Shown here: in pieces, positions 1-8,838 of the stretch
Layout of the letters: every line of letters starts with the position of its first letter
Numbering within the stretch: position 1 is the stretch's first letter
Origin: Flammeovirga sp. EKP202
Lineage (GTDB): Bacteria; Bacteroidota; Bacteroidia; Cytophagales; Flammeovirgaceae
Assembly (NCBI RefSeq): GCF_014534745.1
Contig: NZ_JACVVP010000046.1
Location: 1 to 60,654, forward strand
Length of the DNA stretch: 60,654 nucleotides
Direction: 5' to 3'
Made by a program: the position numbers and the translations under genes
The notes under the pieces: generated by a model
What the model was told of the DNA's origin: nothing
The model's input: the letters and a program-made list of their open reading frames with translations, nothing else
Database searches by the model: none

Positions 1-130
1 TTAACTGTAATTGGGATCCGCTTTCGCTGATCTTATAATTACTTTTTCATTACATCAAAAGAACGTTTGAACCGAAGCTCAATGATCTGTTTTTCAGATT
101 TTTATTCCGACAAACTCTTTTGTTTATCGC
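1..130 (-). promoter_or_regulatory. Probable rRNA operon leader (transcribed leftward)
   Basis: Read on the minus strand, this stretch follows three tandem promoters and contains GTTCTTTTGATGTAATG followed by AAAAAGTAATTATAAG. This resembles the boxA-like antitermination and processing leader found before rRNA genes in Bacteroidota. No 16S sequence is reached, so the rRNA gene itself is inferred to lie just off the left edge. Another strongly expressed stable-RNA operon is possible. Confidence 0.45.
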
Positions 131-152
131 TACTTCTTTTCAGAAGCGAGTG

Positions 153-185
153 CAAAGGTAAGAACTTTTCTTTTTAACTTCCAAA
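153..185 (-). promoter_or_regulatory. Tandem promoter P1 (TTTG-N21-TACCTTTG)
   Basis: On the minus strand a -33 TTTG (182-185) and a -7 TACCTTTG (153-160) are 21 bases apart, matching the Bacteroidota primary sigma consensus TTTG/TANNTTTG. The -7 box sits inside a 16-base repeat, TTACCTTTGCACTCGC (146-161), that recurs exactly at the two other promoters. Confidence 0.7.
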
Positions 186-297
186 TCTTTTTTCAAAAAT
201 TTTTGAAGTTTTTTTTGAGTCATTTTCTCAACTCTCAACACTCATTATTTATCACTTCAAAAGAGAAGTTTTTAAAGCCTTTCGTTAAAGGCGAGTG

Positions 298-327
298 CAA
301 AGGTAAAAAGAGTTTTTTAATCTGCAA
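298..327 (-). promoter_or_regulatory. Tandem promoter P2 (TTG-N19-TACCTTTG)
   Basis: On the minus strand a -33 TTG (325-327) lies 19 bases from a -7 TACCTTTG (298-305). The surrounding 16-base repeat at 291-306 is identical to those at the flanking promoters, including the discriminator GCACTCGC. Confidence 0.75.
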
Positions 328-455
328 TGCTTATTTTGTTTTATTTAGAAACTTAATTTTCATTGCTTCATTTTACTCTGACACAAAGATTTGTATCATC
401 AAAAAAGTCTTCTTTTACATCATGTTTTTGTTGGCTTTCCGTTCAAAAGCGAGTG

Positions 456-485
456 CAAAGGTAAGAGCTTGTTTTGAAAATGCAA
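456..485 (-). promoter_or_regulatory. Tandem promoter P3 (TTG-N19-TACCTTTG)
   Basis: On the minus strand a -33 TTG (483-485) lies 19 bases from a -7 TACCTTTG (456-463), inside the third copy of the 16-base repeat (449-464). It is the most upstream of three promoters spaced 145 and 158 bases apart. It starts just beyond the 3' end of the histidine kinase gene. Confidence 0.75.
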
Positions 486-557
486 GGGCTATCCAATAAA
501 AATATTTCAAAGAAAAGTAAATAAAAACACACCCTACTAATATATAGACTCTTAAAG

Positions 558-3470
558 TCATCTATTTAATGCGGGCAAATATACTTTTATATTACACCCT
601 AGCCCTTTTTCTGAATTTAGCTCTATTTCACCACCCAATATTTCTACAGCTTCTTTGACAATGAAGAGTCCTAACCCTGTTCCTTCTTTATATTCAGATG
701 CTCTATAAAACATATCGAAGACTTTTGATTGGTCACTTTGTGAAATTCCTTCTCCATTATCCTCAAATTGAATTTCAATACCATTCAAATGGTCTTTGAT
801 TACAATGTTTAAGAACTTATACCCTTTCTCAGCATCACTATACTTCACACTATTTGTAAAGAGGTTGGTTAGAATACTTCTTAAACGGATTCTATCTGAA
901 ACAAATCGTTTGCTCGTGGAGATATCTAAGTTGATCACAAAGTCACTACTTAAATGAAATTGATGACTATCTATGATCAACTTCAATTCTTCAAAAAGGT
1001 CAATTGATTTAGGTTCTAAGTTTTGTCTATTGTTTCGTAAAAATTCACCAAAGTCCTTAATCAAATCCAATACCCTATCCACATTTTTATTCATCATGGG
1101 AAGGTACACTCTCATTACTTCTTCTGGCTTTTCTTTATAAGCAAGGTTTAGTAATCCTTTTAAAGAGGTCACTGGTCCTTTCAAATCATGAGTAGTACTA
1201 TATAAAAAGCGATCTAGTTCTTTATTGGTTTCCTTTAACTCTTTATTTTTTGCTATCAGTCCCTGCTCATATTCTTTTCTTTTAGTGATATCATGAGCAT
1301 TAAATATTGTATATAGTTTGCCCTGGATTTTTGCAAGGTTTGCACTTAACTCTACATCCACATAAGAAGAATCTCTTTTTCTCATTTGCACCTCTATTTT
1401 TGAGGGATTGGAAACATCACCAATACGACAGTTGTTTCTATACTCCAATATCCTATTGTGATCTCTTTCATGAAAGAAGTCTAAAAATACCTTTCCCCTT
1501 AAATCAAAGTAATTACTAAACCCTAATAAGCGTTGCAGCCCTTTATTATAATTGACCACCCTGCCCGAAAATTCAGCAATGAAGCTATCTTTCGCTGCAT
1601 TAATCATTGATTTAAGCCAGATCTTTTTACTCTTGCTTAATTCTTCTTTCCTTTTCCTTTCTGTAATATCCGTTACAGCTCCCACAAAACGCAAAAGACT
1701 TCCTGATTGATCGTAAATCGCTCTTCCTTGAATATTCAAGAATTCTAATTGTGTAACATTTAATAGTTGCCCACTACATTTTATATCAAGATCAATAGGT
1801 TTATGTAATATTGAAAGACGTTTAATTGCTTCCCTAAAAACTATACGGTAATGCTTATCAATATAATTGAGTTGTGTTTTAGTAGAAGGTATACCTTGTG
1901 ATTTATCTAAATTCAAAAGAGTATATAGATGATCAGACCAATAATAACGCTCTTCTCGAGGTTCATATACCCAATTTCCCACATGTGTTACTCGTTGTAT
2001 TTCATCAATGTAGGTTTCATTTCTTTCTAAGAGTCCTAATTGCTTCTTTTGCTGAGTAATGTCTTGAATTCCTCCATAAAGTCCGACTACCCTATTATGT
2101 CTTATAATTGGCCTACCTGTTAATCGCACCCACTGTTCTCCTCTATATTTTCCTCTGATTAATAACTCTAGGTCAAAATCTGATTGTGTCTTATAGGATT
2201 TTAGCAATTCTTTTTTCGCTTTCAGGTAAGATCTTTCATCACACATACTCAGCAAAGCTGTCGGATTTTTATAGATAAATTCTTGTGAAATGCCGATTAC
2301 CTGAGCCACCTCCTCCGTCACATTCATTGTTTTAGAAAAACGATCATATACCCAACCACAAGCTTTGATCAATCGTTGCATCTCTTTTAACATCTGATTG
2401 TTTTGCTCTTTTTGAGTGACATTTTTAAGAGTAGTAAAAACAGCAAATCTTCTTTCTGATATCTTTACCTTTCTAGTCTGTACCTCAAAAAGTAAAGCTG
2501 TACCATATTTTGATCTTAAGTCAATGAAAAGCTTGTGAGGGGATTCTACCTCACTTGATGATAAAATAAGTTGAAATTCTTCCAGAAAATGAGCTCTTAA
2601 AGAAGGATGGATGAATTCTGTAAATTTTTCTCCAATAATTTCATGCTCCGAGTATTGTAATAAATCCCTTAGGTACTTGTTGATTTTTACAATTTTAAAA
2701 TCAGTATCTATGATTGAATAGCCAATATTGCTCTGCTCCAACATAGAACTAAACATCTCTTCTACTGTAGAACGAGTAGTGATGTCTTTACTTCTTATCA
2801 GACAAGCTTCAACTTCTTGTCCTTGTAGATAAATAGGTTGGTAATGTGTCTTTAGAAAAACTTGTTCGCCGGAATGTAAATAATAAGATAACTCAGATTG
2901 AAATTCCTCTCCATTAAATGCTTTATGAACTCCAATTTTTAACCGTTCATACTTTTCTAAGAAATAATGCATTTTAGAGCCTATATCCTCTACCTTACCT
3001 AATAACCTTCTCCCTAAAGCTTTTGATGCATTATTGTAAAATAATACTTTAAAGTTTTTGTCAATAATGAAAATTGCATCATCTGAATGCTTCAATAAAA
3101 GATGATTGGTTAACTTTAAAAATGAAACATTGTGGTTTAAATCTTCTTCTTGTTGTTTAATGATAAAGGTTTTTTTATCATTGATGATTTCTATTTTCTG
3201 ATAGGTGCCGTTTTCATAATATAACTTCTGCTCTAATGATGCACCATAGTTCAATTGTTCTAATTCTAGAAAAGTGCCTCTAAAAATACCATGCCACTCC
3301 CTTGGACAAAACTCAAAGAAATTAATTATCTCATCTCCTTCCGGATATTCAATACCTAAAATCATTTGGGCTTTGTGACTTTCTAAGAAAGAATAATTCT
3401 CTTTTTCAATTATAAAAAAAGGAATATTTTTGTCTTTCTCTATTAAATTAAGGAAAGTCTCTTTATACAT
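558..3470 (-). CDS. Multi-PAS sensor histidine kinase, cytoplasmic
   Basis: A 970-residue sensor kinase. About five PAS/PAC modules follow an N-terminal region of about 115 residues, at roughly 118-230, 236-355, 360-475, 485-610 and 615-740; several end in the PAC signature DITxRK. The transmitter follows: H-box STTHDLKGPV with phospho-accepting His761, N-box LTNLFTNSVKYSD, G1 DNGEGIS and G2 GTGLGLFIV. I see no membrane segment, signal peptide or receiver domain, so it probably senses an internal cue and signals to a response regulator encoded elsewhere. It is an orphan here: the gene to its right is divergent and the left side is the presumed rRNA promoter region. The family is certain; the ligand and partner are unknown. 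Confidence 0.93.
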   Translation of the reverse strand: MYKETFLNLIEKDKNIPFFIIEKENYSFLESHKAQMILGIEYPEGDEIINFFEFCPREWHGIFRGTFLELEQLNYGASLEQKLYYENGTYQKIEIINDKKTFIIKQQEEDLNHNVSFLKLTNHLLLKHSDDAIFIIDKNFKVLFYNNASKALGRRLLGKVEDIGSKMHYFLEKYERLKIGVHKAFNGEEFQSELSYYLHSGEQVFLKTHYQPIYLQGQEVEACLIRSKDITTRSTVEEMFSSMLEQSNIGYSIIDTDFKIVKINKYLRDLLQYSEHEIIGEKFTEFIHPSLRAHFLEEFQLILSSSEVESPHKLFIDLRSKYGTALLFEVQTRKVKISERRFAVFTTLKNVTQKEQNNQMLKEMQRLIKACGWVYDRFSKTMNVTEEVAQVIGISQEFIYKNPTALLSMCDERSYLKAKKELLKSYKTQSDFDLELLIRGKYRGEQWVRLTGRPIIRHNRVVGLYGGIQDITQQKKQLGLLERNETYIDEIQRVTHVGNWVYEPREERYYWSDHLYTLLNLDKSQGIPSTKTQLNYIDKHYRIVFREAIKRLSILHKPIDLDIKCSGQLLNVTQLEFLNIQGRAIYDQSGSLLRFVGAVTDITERKRKEELSKSKKIWLKSMINAAKDSFIAEFSGRVVNYNKGLQRLLGFSNYFDLRGKVFLDFFHERDHNRILEYRNNCRIGDVSNPSKIEVQMRKRDSSYVDVELSANLAKIQGKLYTIFNAHDITKRKEYEQGLIAKNKELKETNKELDRFLYSTTHDLKGPVTSLKGLLNLAYKEKPEEVMRVYLPMMNKNVDRVLDLIKDFGEFLRNNRQNLEPKSIDLFEELKLIIDSHQFHLSSDFVINLDISTSKRFVSDRIRLRSILTNLFTNSVKYSDAEKGYKFLNIVIKDHLNGIEIQFEDNGEGISQSDQSKVFDMFYRASEYKEGTGLGLFIVKEAVEILGGEIELNSEKGLGCNIKVYLPALNR

Positions 3471-3573
3471 AGCGTAATTTATATTAGTTACTCAAAGTAG
3501 AAGCTTTTTCTACGAGAAACGGTTAGTTATTTCCGACATTATTAATTTTATATACTAAAATAAAAAAAAACAA

Positions 3574-4431
3574 ATGATCTCAAAAATTGTAACCGGTGTT
3601 TGGAACTGGGGAACACTTAGTTCGCAAGAAATTTTAAAGTTAATTGAAACAAGTATTGACAACGGTATAGATACCTTTGATCATGCTGATATATATGGAG
3701 GTTATACGATTGAAGAGCAGTTCGGTAAAGCACTTGCTTTAAAGCCTGACTTGCAACAGAAACTTAAGATCGTAACCAAGTGTGGTATAAAATTGATTAC
3801 ACCTAACAGACCACACCATCAAATTAAGTCTTATGACACAAGTGCTAGCCACATTATTCAATCTGCAGAAAACTCCCTTAAAGTATTAGGAGTTGAAGTG
3901 ATTGATTATTTATTGATCCATAGACCTGATCCTTTATTAAATCCTGCTGAAGTCGCTGAAGCTTTTACTTCTTTACAAAAAGAGGGCAAAGTGAAAGCTT
4001 TTGGGGTAAGTAACTTTTTGCCTCATCAAGTAGATATGTTACAAAAGGAATTCCCTTTGAGCATTAATCAAATTGAAATCTCGCCACTTCAAACAAAGGC
4101 ACTTTATGATGGGTCATTAGATAATTGCTTGAAAAATAATATTCAACCTATGGCATGGTCGCCTTTAGGAAATGGTAGAATATTTACAGAATCTTCACCT
4201 GAAATTCTACATCTGAAGAAAGTTGTACAGGAAGTTGGAGAGAAATACAACCTTGGTATCGACCAAACCATTTTTGCATGGCACCTTACACATCCGACTG
4301 CGATTGTTCCAGTTCTTGGTACAACAAAAGCCAGCCGTATTGTTGATGCTGCAAAAGCAATGAATGTAAAACTAGAGAGAGAAGATTGGTTTAGAATATT
4401 AGAAGCTGCTGAAGGTCATGAGGTAGCCTAG
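3574..4431 (+). CDS. Aldo/keto reductase, YdhF-like
   Basis: A 285-residue NADPH-dependent oxidoreductase of the aldo/keto reductase superfamily, closest by eye to E. coli YdhF along its whole length (DHADIYGGY, LLIHRPDP, GVSNF, AWSPLG, and the C-terminal DWFRILEAAEG). The catalytic tetrad is visible: Asp36 and Tyr41 in FDHADIY, Lys69 in VTKCG and His116 in LIHRPDP. It is soluble, with no signal peptide. Its stop is 14 bases before the start of a potassium channel gene on the same strand, so the two are almost certainly co-transcribed. The natural substrate is unknown. Confidence 0.93.
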   Translation: MISKIVTGVWNWGTLSSQEILKLIETSIDNGIDTFDHADIYGGYTIEEQFGKALALKPDLQQKLKIVTKCGIKLITPNRPHHQIKSYDTSASHIIQSAENSLKVLGVEVIDYLLIHRPDPLLNPAEVAEAFTSLQKEGKVKAFGVSNFLPHQVDMLQKEFPLSINQIEISPLQTKALYDGSLDNCLKNNIQPMAWSPLGNGRIFTESSPEILHLKKVVQEVGEKYNLGIDQTIFAWHLTHPTAIVPVLGTTKASRIVDAAKAMNVKLEREDWFRILEAAEGHEVA

Positions 4432-4445
4432 GTGAAATAAATAGT

Positions 4446-5417
4446 ATGTCTGATAAAACTTCAAAAATTCAAGACCCTGGCGTTGGTGTTCAATATGAAC
4501 ATGAAACCAAGCGTATTATTAACCCTGATGGTAGTTTTAATGTAAAAAGAATCGGTACTGCCAACTTTGTACGCGATGCTTACCATTGGTTGATCACAAT
4601 TAATTGGCTTCCTTTTATCACAGTGATTGGGAGTGTAATTGTGGCTACAAATGTGATCTATGCATTCTTATATATGGCTTGTGGAGTAGAACACATCACG
4701 GGTGTTTTCAAAACCAATAGTTTGTGGGATGAATTTGTACAAGCATTTTTCTTCAGTGTCCAAACTTTCACAACAGTGGGGTATGGAGCAATGTCTCCTC
4801 AAAGTCATGCTATTAGTTTAATTGCAAGTTTAGAAGCTTTTAACGGATTACTTTTATCTGCTTTTTCTACCGGTATTCTTTATGGTCGTTTTTCAAGGCC
4901 TATTTCTAAAATTGTCTTCTCAAAGAATGCATTATTGACCAAATTCAAGGATACTGACAAAGATTGTTTACAATTTAGAGTTACCAACAGTAGAGCAAAT
5001 ACTTTACTGAATCTTGAAGCCTCTGTTTATGTTTCCATTCAAAAGAAACAAACGGATACAAACGGTAATGAAATATTTAGAAGGCAGTTTTATGATATTT
5101 CCTTAGAAAGGTCAAACATTATGTTTATGCCTCTTTCATGGACAATTGTACATATGATTGATGAAAAAAGTCCTCTCTATAATTTAACATTGGATGATTT
5201 GATCCATCAAAATGGAGAAATCCTTATTGTATTAAAGGGCTTTGATGAAACTTTTGGGCAAGATACCTATACCTACCACTCTTATTTTGCGACAGATTTT
5301 GTAGAAGGTAGAAGGTTTGTTAGAAACTTTCATGTTGATGAATCGGGCGATATCATTCTTAGTGTAAAAGACATTCACTTAACGGATATACTTCCATCCA
5401 AAGAAGAGAAAAAATAA
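4446..5417 (+). CDS. Inward-rectifier-type potassium channel (KirBac family)
   Basis: A 323-residue KirBac-type channel. An amphipathic slide-helix region (about 40-52) leads into TM1 (about 53-76), a pore helix, the selectivity filter TVGYG at residues 110-114, and TM2 (about 121-147). The rest is the cytoplasmic immunoglobulin-like IRK domain. Length and domain order are normal for the family, which forms tetramers in the inner membrane and passes K+. It is the second gene of a pair with an aldo/keto reductase and ends just before a strong bidirectional terminator. Confidence 0.93.
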   Translation: MSDKTSKIQDPGVGVQYEHETKRIINPDGSFNVKRIGTANFVRDAYHWLITINWLPFITVIGSVIVATNVIYAFLYMACGVEHITGVFKTNSLWDEFVQAFFFSVQTFTTVGYGAMSPQSHAISLIASLEAFNGLLLSAFSTGILYGRFSRPISKIVFSKNALLTKFKDTDKDCLQFRVTNSRANTLLNLEASVYVSIQKKQTDTNGNEIFRRQFYDISLERSNIMFMPLSWTIVHMIDEKSPLYNLTLDDLIHQNGEILIVLKGFDETFGQDTYTYHSYFATDFVEGRRFVRNFHVDESGDIILSVKDIHLTDILPSKEEKK

Positions 5418-5422
5418 CTTTA

Positions 5423-5465
5423 ATAATTACGGCTATTACTTCATTTAAGTAATAGCCGTAATTAT
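5423..5465. terminator. Bidirectional terminator between channel gene and uvrC
   Basis: A perfect 18-bp stem (5423-5440 with 5448-5465) closes a 7-base loop between two convergent genes. T-rich flanks lie on both sides, so it can end both transcripts. It overlaps the uvrC stop codon. Confidence 0.85.
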
Positions 5466-5466
5466 A

Positions 5467-7272
5467 TTAGGACAATCCATCCTTTACTTTTTGTGCTTTA
5501 CTATTCCCTATCAAATCCGCTAATTCCTCTACAGGAGCAGCTTTAATATTCGTAATTGTCTTATAATGCTTCAAAAGCTTCTGAATGGTATTAGGCCCTA
5601 CTCCAGGTATATCTTCTAACTTTGAGTGAATACTTCCTTTACTTCTCAAATTTCTATGAAATGTAATACCAAAACGGTGTGCTTCATCTCTTAATCGCTG
5701 TACTAATTGAAGCGATCTTGATTTTTTACTTAAGTGTAATGGAATTGGGTCCTCTGGGAAAAATATCTCCTCAAGCTTCTTTGCAATACCGATGATTGGT
5801 AATTTTCCATAAAGTCCTAAGCTTTCTAAAGCAGAACATGCTGAACTCAGTTGACCTTTTCCTCCATCAATAATAACTAATTGTGGGAGTTTTTGCTTTT
5901 CTTCCAACAACCTTTTATAACGGCGATATACCGCTTCTTCCATTGATGCGAAATCATCTGGTCCCTCTACTGTTTTTACATGAAAGTGTCTGTAATCTTT
6001 TTTGGATGGTTTACCATCTTTGAAAACTACACAAGCAGAAACAGGGTTAGTACCTTGAATATTTGAGTTATCAAAACATTCAATATGCACAGGCACTTCT
6101 TTAAGTTGCAGTTCATTTTTCAACTGTAGTAATGTCTGATAATTACTTTTCTTATCGCTGATCTCTCCTCTTGAAGTTTCTCTTTCACGCTTAAAATACA
6201 TTGCGTTTTTGAAAGACAATTGAATAAGTTTCTTTCCATCTCCAATTTTCGGAACTGAAAATTCCATTCGATCATCTTCCTCATCAAAAGAAGTGATTTC
6301 AATATTCGTATATATTTTCCGTGTTGAGGTTCTGTATCGCTCTCTAAATTCCATGATAGCGTGCAGCAGTAATTCCTCATCTTCCTCGTCCATTCTTTTT
6401 GTGATCTGATTAGACTCAGCATAGATGATCCCCCCATTCATGATTTTAATGAAATTGACGTAAGCAAATCGCTCATCAGAAATGATCGCATATACTTCTA
6501 CTTCTTTTAAAGTAGGGGAAACTACAAGTGACTTCGATTGGTAATTTGTGATCAACTCTAGTTTTTGCTTCCAAGTATTTGCTTCTTCAAAAGCTAAAGC
6601 AGCTACCGCTTCTTCCATTTTCTGAGTAAAATACTCTCTGGCAACACTCAGGTTACCCTTCAAAATATTAAGAATCTGCTTAATATCTTCATTATAACTC
6701 TCCTCGGTTTGTTTTCCCTCACAAGGCCCTAGGCAATTGTTGATATGGTATTCTAAACAAACTGAGTATTTAGCTGCTGCTACATTTTCTTCCGAAAGGT
6801 TATAAGTACAGTTTCTTATTTTATAGAGTTGCTTGAAAAGATCCAGCAAAGCAGACATTGCTCTTCCGTTGGGGTAAGGTCCAAAATAACGATGCCTTTT
6901 ATCTGATGTATTTCTTGTAGAGAAAACTCTCGGAAACCTTTCTTTTGTAACGCAGATATATGGATAGGTTTTATCATCTTTCAAAAGAATATTGTACTTG
7001 GGCTGATTCTTTTTGATAAGATTATTCTCTAATAATAATGCGTCATATTCAGAGTCTACTACTGTATATTCTATCCCTCTAATTTCAGAAACTAACCTTT
7101 TGGTTTTGCGATTCATACCGGCTTGTTTCAGAAAATAAGAAGAAACTCTGTTTTTCAGTTTTTTTGCTTTTCCTATGTAGATGATTTTCCCTTCCTCATT
7201 GAGGTACTTATAAACTCCTGGCTGAAGGGGAAGGTTCTTGACGACCTTCATCAACTCTTCTTTATAATCCAT
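5467..7272 (-). CDS. uvrC: UvrABC excinuclease subunit C
   Basis: A 601-residue UvrC, the dual-incision nuclease of nucleotide excision repair. The N-terminal GIY-YIG domain (about 12-90; GVYKYLNEEGKIIYIGKAK) makes the 3' cut. Four cysteines (155, 172, 180, 184) form the conserved cluster reported to hold a 4Fe-4S centre. A UVR helix (about 215-245) contacts UvrB. The RNase H-like domain (about 380-515; HIECFDNSNIQG, VIIDGGKGQ) makes the 5' cut. Tandem helix-hairpin-helix motifs (about 550-600; IPGVGPNTIQKLL) end the protein. Length is normal. It stands alone between two hairpin terminators. Confidence 0.97.
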   Translation of the reverse strand: MDYKEELMKVVKNLPLQPGVYKYLNEEGKIIYIGKAKKLKNRVSSYFLKQAGMNRKTKRLVSEIRGIEYTVVDSEYDALLLENNLIKKNQPKYNILLKDDKTYPYICVTKERFPRVFSTRNTSDKRHRYFGPYPNGRAMSALLDLFKQLYKIRNCTYNLSEENVAAAKYSVCLEYHINNCLGPCEGKQTEESYNEDIKQILNILKGNLSVAREYFTQKMEEAVAALAFEEANTWKQKLELITNYQSKSLVVSPTLKEVEVYAIISDERFAYVNFIKIMNGGIIYAESNQITKRMDEEDEELLLHAIMEFRERYRTSTRKIYTNIEITSFDEEDDRMEFSVPKIGDGKKLIQLSFKNAMYFKRERETSRGEISDKKSNYQTLLQLKNELQLKEVPVHIECFDNSNIQGTNPVSACVVFKDGKPSKKDYRHFHVKTVEGPDDFASMEEAVYRRYKRLLEEKQKLPQLVIIDGGKGQLSSACSALESLGLYGKLPIIGIAKKLEEIFFPEDPIPLHLSKKSRSLQLVQRLRDEAHRFGITFHRNLRSKGSIHSKLEDIPGVGPNTIQKLLKHYKTITNIKAAPVEELADLIGNSKAQKVKDGLS

Positions 7273-7335
7273 AATTTTTAAATATAATCATCTATTCCAT
7301 AAAAAACGGGAATTTATTGATCAATTAAATGCACA

Positions 7336-7368
7336 ACGGAGACGTAGTTTTAATCACCACGTCTCCGT
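7336..7368 (-). terminator. Hairpin downstream of the transglycosylase gene
   Basis: A 10-bp GC-containing stem (ACGGAGACGT at 7336-7345, complement at 7359-7368) lies between the transglycosylase-like gene and uvrC. The U-tract on the minus strand is weak, so termination may be partial. Confidence 0.55.
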
Positions 7369-7441
7369 CATTTTATGTTTAGTTCAGTTGTCATCATCAC
7401 TGAACAACTGATTGTATTTTTCGTCGAATTCAGGTTACCTC

Positions 7442-8068
7442 CTAATCCATTAATTTATTCAACAGGTTAAAACGTGCTTCGACAATTTTATTTTTATCAT
7501 AAGTACTCGGGTCTACCTCAAGAGGTTTTGCCAGTACAGAAGCCAATTTTAATTTCTGTCTTCTTGAAAGATTTTGAATGTCTTTTTTATAATAATAATC
7601 CGCAGCTTCACCAACACCGTAAATATTGTCACCCCACTCTGAATAATTGAGGTACAATTCCAATATTCTATTTTTATCTAATATCAATTCCATCTCAACA
7701 GCTGCCAAGGTTTCTAAGTAAGATCCAAGGTTATTTTGATGTGGAAATAAGAACATTGTTCTCGCCACTTTTTGAGAGATGGTAGCAGTGTTAGGAGAGG
7801 ACTCCATTGAAAAGCCTTTATGTATTTTAAAAGAAGGGTCATCCAAACCTACTATTGCTGTTTGCAAATCTGTTGGAATGCTTTCTTTTGGTATAAACTT
7901 AGGAGTGATAATATTCGTGATATCAAAATGAGACCTCACACACATAAACATAGACATAGAGGGATTTGCCCACTTTACATAAAGTGAACCTAATGCTATA
8001 TATGCAAAAAATGAAATGTGAGCGATAATCGTTAGAACGGCAAGTCGTTTTAAAAAGGGTACAAACAT
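7442..8068 (-). CDS. Divergent monofunctional peptidoglycan glycosyltransferase (GT51)
   Basis: A 208-residue protein with one N-terminal membrane anchor (about 8-32) and a GT51 domain resembling MtgA, which polymerises lipid II outside the inner membrane. Visible motifs are the EDxxFxxHxG-like LDDPSFKIHKG (76-85), the TITQQ-like TATISQKVARTMFLF, and KNRILELYLNYSEWG. The catalytic glutamate of motif I is Asp76 here, motif II lacks its glycines, and the basic residues of RKxxE are absent although Glu119 remains. The fold call is firm; activity is uncertain. It may be a weak or structural homologue. Confidence 0.8.
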   Translation of the reverse strand: MFVPFLKRLAVLTIIAHISFFAYIALGSLYVKWANPSMSMFMCVRSHFDITNIITPKFIPKESIPTDLQTAIVGLDDPSFKIHKGFSMESSPNTATISQKVARTMFLFPHQNNLGSYLETLAAVEMELILDKNRILELYLNYSEWGDNIYGVGEAADYYYKKDIQNLSRRQKLKLASVLAKPLEVDPSTYDKNKIVEARFNLLNKLMD

Positions 8069-8215
8069 GCTAGTAAATCATTTAATAAATAGGCATTTTA
8101 ATGTTATAGTGATACTACAATTTAAGATAACCTGAAAGTTTTGTGAAGTAGTTTGCTGTTGGATGACCAACATTTATAATAAAGTTCTAGCTTTTCTTTA
8201 TTAAATAAAAGAAAA

Positions 8216-8770
8216 TCATTCACTTTCTTCCTCTTTTCTGATTGGAGCTACAATAGAAACTCTCTGCCAGATGGCTACCAAATTACAACCTTCTTCATCT
8301 TCTTGAAGGAAGATAGAGAACTTCCTGAAAATTTTAAATGAATTCAATGAGGGTAACTTCACTCTAAAAACATCTTTAGATTGATCATATTTAAAAGTTC
8401 CCCATTGCCCTACTGCTTTGTTGACAATTAATGTCCACTCCGCTGTATCCGGAATAGCATATAAAGAATATGTCCCGGCCTCAAGCGGTTGCCCTGCCAA
8501 TGTTACATCTTCGGTCACTGTGATTTCAGTAGCATCATCATCTCCAAAACGCCAAAGTTTTCTCCATGGGACTGATACTCCAAATTTGGTATCAAAATCT
8601 GATTTCATCTTTGGTCTGCCATACGTCACTTTTACATAAGTACCATCTTTCATGGTATAAGTAGCCAAACCTGTTTCACTCTTTCTTGGTTTATGTTCCA
8701 ATTCTTGAGCAAATACGTTGATACTTAAAAGTGAAAACAGTAGTAATAATGTGTATATATTTTTGATCAT
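8216..8770 (-). CDS. Exported DUF2911 protein
   Basis: A secreted protein of about 184 residues. A signal peptide (MIKNIYTLLLLFSLLSINVFAQ) precedes one DUF2911 domain with the family features VKVTYGRPKMKS, PWRKLWRFGDDDATEI and LEAGTYSLYAIP. The family is common in Bacteroidota and of unknown biochemical function. I place the start at 8770 rather than 8797: the upstream ATG lies inside the hisB terminator stem, and only the inner one gives a clean signal peptide, with AAAGAG just upstream. Its promoter is therefore probably weak read-through or lies within the terminator flank. Confidence 0.85.
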   Translation of the reverse strand: MIKNIYTLLLLFSLLSINVFAQELEHKPRKSETGLATYTMKDGTYVKVTYGRPKMKSDFDTKFGVSVPWRKLWRFGDDDATEITVTEDVTLAGQPLEAGTYSLYAIPDTAEWTLIVNKAVGQWGTFKYDQSKDVFRVKLPSLNSFKIFRKFSIFLQEDEEGCNLVAIWQRVSIVAPIRKEEESE

Positions 8771-8789
8771 CTCTTTGTAAAAATAAAAA

Positions 8790-8818
8790 GCGGACATTAC
8801 CGCAATGATAATGTCCGC
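8790..8818 (-). terminator. Intrinsic terminator of hisB
   Basis: A perfect 10-bp stem (8790-8799 with 8809-8818) is followed on the minus strand by CTTTTTATTTT. It lies 20 bases after the hisB stop and decides the start of the next gene, whose longer alternative start would fall inside the stem. Confidence 0.85.
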
Positions 8819-8838
8819 TCAAATATCGTAAAGAAATT

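Noticed and set aside
203-499. 98-residue open frame on the plus strand
   Set aside because: It spans two of the three minus-strand promoter repeats (291-306 and 449-464), has low-complexity Phe/Lys-rich composition, and resembles no family.
8771-8797. Longer N-terminus for the DUF2911 gene
   Set aside because: The ATG lies inside the hisB terminator stem and spoils the signal peptide.
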